Source: Strigops habroptila
Taxonomy: Eukaryota > Chordata > Aves > Psittaciformes > Psittacidae
Length of the DNA: 64,000 nt
Direction: 5' to 3'
Assembly (NCBI RefSeq): GCF_004027225.2
Contig: NC_044277.2
Coordinates: 134,508,057-134,572,056, forward strand
Position numbers and translations under genes: made by a program
In this document: one piece after another, positions 61,196 to 64,000 of the stretch
How the letters are laid out: each line of letters starts with the position of its first letter
Numbering within the stretch: position 1 is the stretch's first letter
The notes under the pieces: model-generated
The model's database searches: none
Told to the model about the DNA's origin: nothing
The model's input: only the letters and a program-made list of their open reading frames with translations

Positions 61196-63495
61196 CTGTG
61201 AGACAATGGCACAGAAAGGAATTCAAGTTAGTACCACTTTACTACTAAATGAGGTTTATGATGCATGCCAGTGACATGGGAATGGGATAAAAGAATAATC
61301 ATTACTGAAAAGTAGCAATGCCCAAATCAAGAAGAAAAAAAATAAAGTGGGTATTAACTTTAACTAAAGTGGGTATTGGATGAAATAATGTATTTGTTAT
61401 TTACAAAAGCATAAAACATAACACTAGTAATAAGTTTCTGGGTATAGCAGTCTTACATGTTTCATTGTAATAGTGCACTCATGTAATGATCACAGCAGCC
61501 AGGCATCTAACACAATCATTACAGTCACGAAGATTTTAATTAATTATATTTTCACTGCTTTTAGTTTTCTGTAGTAATTAATGAAGTAGTTTTGAGGAAT
61601 TTTTTACTGGTTTGCATGTACAAGGGCATTTTGAGGCTTTCAGGATGGTCTGATACAGAATTTCATAGTAAAACCTTGAATCAGGGGGAACCTTAGCCAT
61701 ACATATACCTGGTTTAGGTTTGACAGATCAGGACTCCCAGGAATTCTAGGCTTAGTGTCATCAAGTACTTCCTAACTCTGTCAGAAAATGAGGGTCTGGG
61801 AATACTCAATCTAGTTAGATCTTGAGAACCCTGAGCACTCAGGTAGTGGATCAAGACTACGTGTCAGCGTACCAGAAAACTCTCCACAAACTTGGAATCT
61901 TGCATTCCAACTAGCTATATTCAGGAGAAACCCAGCTTTTTAACAGTCAGAGCTATAAGTAATTCGAAGGGAAGACTGCCATATACAGCAGAGTGAGATT
62001 TCTCACTTGTTGACAACTGGCATCTTGGTTGCAACCCAAATGGGCAACACTGTTCTCTTCTGCAAGAGATGCATTCAGCTCCTACCTAGCACTATGTTCC
62101 TCTAACAAGAACACGACTGCTTTCTTCGTTGCTCTCACACAAACTTTTTTCAGAGTAATAATGCAACCTGCCGAGCACTCTGTGGGGACAAGCATCCTGA
62201 AGTGGTGTGATACCCCACTTCACTAATGCGATACTGAGAAAAAGAGTAGAGGAGCAGCTGGGGAAATCCGTATGTCAAAATGTGTGTCAACTACAAGCCC
62301 GTCAGCTTTGGTGACTCTTTCATCAAACAAAAAAAGGTAAATTCACTTCGGTGAAAAAGGGACATTGTAGGTATTAGAGAAAAAAAAGAAAGCAGTTACA
62401 TAAAATAACAACAGTAATAACCCCAATGAGATAAACTTACATCCTCAGCACAGTATATAAAATTGGAGTATGGAGGGCATCACAAGTATCAGCAAGCCAC
62501 ATGACCTCCAGCAGAACTTATTTTGTCAAATTTATTATTACAGTTGAAAACAATTTTCCATTGCTCTGATTACTGATTATAGATCAGAAGGTTCTTGACA
62601 GGGAACTGTAGAGTAGCTCAGGGAGCAAAACCCACCAGTGACTAAGAATGACTGTAATTTGAAATGAGGGAGTTGGAAAACTTCGGTTGTTGTTTACATA
62701 GTTGCTACAAATTGTTAAAAGTCACAAACAAATATCAGCTGAATGTGAAAATATATTCAAATACAGAATTCTGAACTGTTCCCTTCCAAAATATATATGA
62801 ACAAGGCTTCAAATATATAATCATAGAATGGTTTGGATTGGAAAAAACCCTAAGATCATCTAGTTCCAACACCCTGCTATGGGCACGGATGCCTCATCCT
62901 AGACCATGTTGCTCAAGGCTCTGTCCAACCTGGCCTTGAACACTGTCAAGGATGGAGCATTTACCACGTCTTTGGGCAACCTGTCTCACCACCCTCACAG
63001 TAAAGAACTTCTTCCTTATATCCAACCTGAACTTCCCCTGGTTAAGTTTGAACCCATTACCTCTTGTCCTATCACTACAGTCCCTGATGAAGAGTCCCTC
63101 ACTGGCATCCTTGTAGGCCCCCTTCAGACATTGGAAGGCTGCTATGAGGTCTCCATGCAGCTTCTCTTCCCCATGCTCAACAGCCCCAATTTTCTTAGCC
63201 TGTTTCCCTTTGCAGTAAATTTTTAAAACATCCCATTTTTATAATTTTTTGTATGTTATCTACATAGTATTTAGTTATAGTAACATTGTATTATTATCCA
63301 GGTATAATAATAAATAGTATTCTGTTTTGTAATTAACCCATGTTAATAATTTATCATTCAAATGGAAATATTATAAATCCAGAGTATTGGTTACAATTTT
63401 AAAGGTTCCAGTGTAATGCAGTTGTCAAAATTATAGAAATGTATTGTTTTTTGATACTAATTAGTTTTCCTTAGATGACTTAATAAAATTCATAC
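61196..63495 (-). other. Probable intron of the minus-strand gene
   Basis: Bounded by the acceptor of the terminal exon and a GTATGA donor at 63495-63490. It contains one CR1 copy and no other recognised exon. A small exon inside it could have been missed. Confidence 0.5.
62820..63215 (-). mobile_element. CR1 LINE 3' fragment, minus strand
   Basis: About 395 bp of a CR1 3' end in minus orientation, starting at the ATCATAGAATGG terminus. It extends through GGCCTTGAACACTGTCAAGG and the ACTTCTTCCTTATATCCAAC block to about 63215. The plus-strand open frame at 62906-63226 is an antisense translation of this repeat, not a gene. It is inserted in the same orientation as the host gene. Confidence 0.95.
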
Positions 63496-63576
63496 CAAAC
63501 TGAGCAGATCGCCTTTAGAAATATCAACAACTATCTTGTGCTGAGTACTATCAAAACTGATCTCAAACTTCCTGCT
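63496..63576 (-). CDS. Probable internal coding exon of the minus-strand gene
   Basis: On the minus strand, CTACTCTGGTCCTGCACAG is followed by 81 nt (27 codons) and a GTATGA donor. The peptide, SRKFEISFDSTQHKIVVDIS followed by KGDLLSL, has alternating hydrophobic residues typical of beta strands and looks like part of a folded domain. Both borders are phase 0, agreeing with the next exon at 61195. The donor has a non-consensus exon end (TTG) and no AG elsewhere was tested, so the borders are less certain than those of the terminal exon. I do not recognise the domain. Confidence 0.5.
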
Positions 63577-63840
63577 CTGTGCAGGACCAGAGTAGTTCAA
63601 ATGTCAAAAACTTCAAGCAGTTTCCATGATGTTAGAAACAAACAGATCTATTCTATAAGGAGAGATACTTCACTATTTAAGCACTTCTGGGCTGAGACAT
63701 CATTTGTTCTTAATTAGCTTTTGCTTTCATTTGGTTTGTTTAAAATACTGTCTTCATGAGCTGTCAATCAGCTGCCCTCTTCAGGGGACTTAAGGACACA
63801 GGCAGCACACAACCATGGCTCTGCTCCACCCAACTCCTAT
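63577..63840. other. Probable intron sequence
   Basis: No exon or repeat is recognised between the candidate exon and the CR1 copy at the window edge. Confidence 0.4.
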
Positions 63841-64000
63841 AATTATAGAATGGTTTGGGCTGGAAGGGACCTTTAGAGGTCATCTAGTCCAACCCCTCTG
63901 CAATGAGCAGGGACACCTTAAACTAGATCAGGTTGCTTAGAACCCCATCCAGCCTGACCTTGAATGTTTCCACGGACAGGGCATCTACCACATCTGGGCA
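63841..64000 (-). mobile_element. CR1 LINE 3' fragment, minus strand, cut by window end
   Basis: It starts with ATTATAGAATGGTTTGGGCTG, a CR1 3' terminus in minus orientation. It continues with GGTCATCTAGTCCAACCCCT and the CCAGCCTGACCTTGAATGTT block. The spacing and wording differ from the other copies (GATCAGGTTGCTTAGA), so it belongs to another CR1 subfamily. It runs off the window. Confidence 0.94.

Noticed and set aside
62906..63226. 106-codon plus-strand open frame, the longest at the right end
   Set aside because: It is an antisense translation of the CR1 copy at 62820-63215.
1..64000. tRNA, rRNA, CRISPR, prophage or bacterial operon features
   Set aside because: No cloverleaf-like A/B-box pair, no regular spacer-repeat array and no dense same-strand gene run was seen. 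The CR1 repeats and introns show vertebrate nuclear DNA.

Overview
The window looks like bird nuclear DNA. The diagnostic sign is six copies or fragments of the chicken-repeat-1 (CR1) LINE family, several ending in the avian CR1 tail of repeated ATTCTATG-type octamers (TAGAATCA on the opposite strand). The sequence is AT-rich and almost entirely non-coding, and the coding signal consists of short exons with GT-AG borders. There is no prokaryotic operon, CRISPR array or intact virus. I could not identify the species or name either gene from memory, so the gene symbols are left empty.

Layout. The left third (1 to about 19.7 kb) holds the 3' end of a plus-strand gene: an internal exon at 9948-10057, an 8.46 kb intron, and the terminal coding exon at 18514-18693. 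The two exons join in phase 0 to give a charged, helix-prone C-terminus. Candidate 3' UTR with poly(A) signals follows at 18984 and 19716/19746. The intron carries three optional-exon signals: a 15-nt candidate microexon, a strong orphan 3' splice site at 17550, and an in-frame alternative acceptor at 18414 lying next to G-runs.

The middle (about 19.8 to 57.3 kb) is an intergenic stretch with no convincing gene. It contains short CR1 pieces (27.3, 33.2 and 56.7 kb), simple repeats, small tandem duplications, a few hairpins, and some AT-rich homeodomain-motif blocks that could be conserved non-coding elements.

The right end (57.3 to 64 kb) holds the 3' end of a minus-strand gene, convergent with the first. 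It comprises an inferred 3.6 kb 3' UTR, a terminal coding exon at 60905-61195 and a probable preceding exon at 63496-63576, also joined in phase 0. The C-terminal 96 residues are serine- and acid-rich. They contain two motifs of the LC3-interacting type (YIMV and FAIV, each after acidic residues), the most functionally suggestive observation here. CR1 copies sit in or near its introns at 62.8 and 63.8 kb.

The two genes are arranged tail to tail about 37 kb apart. Nothing in the sequence shows that they work together.
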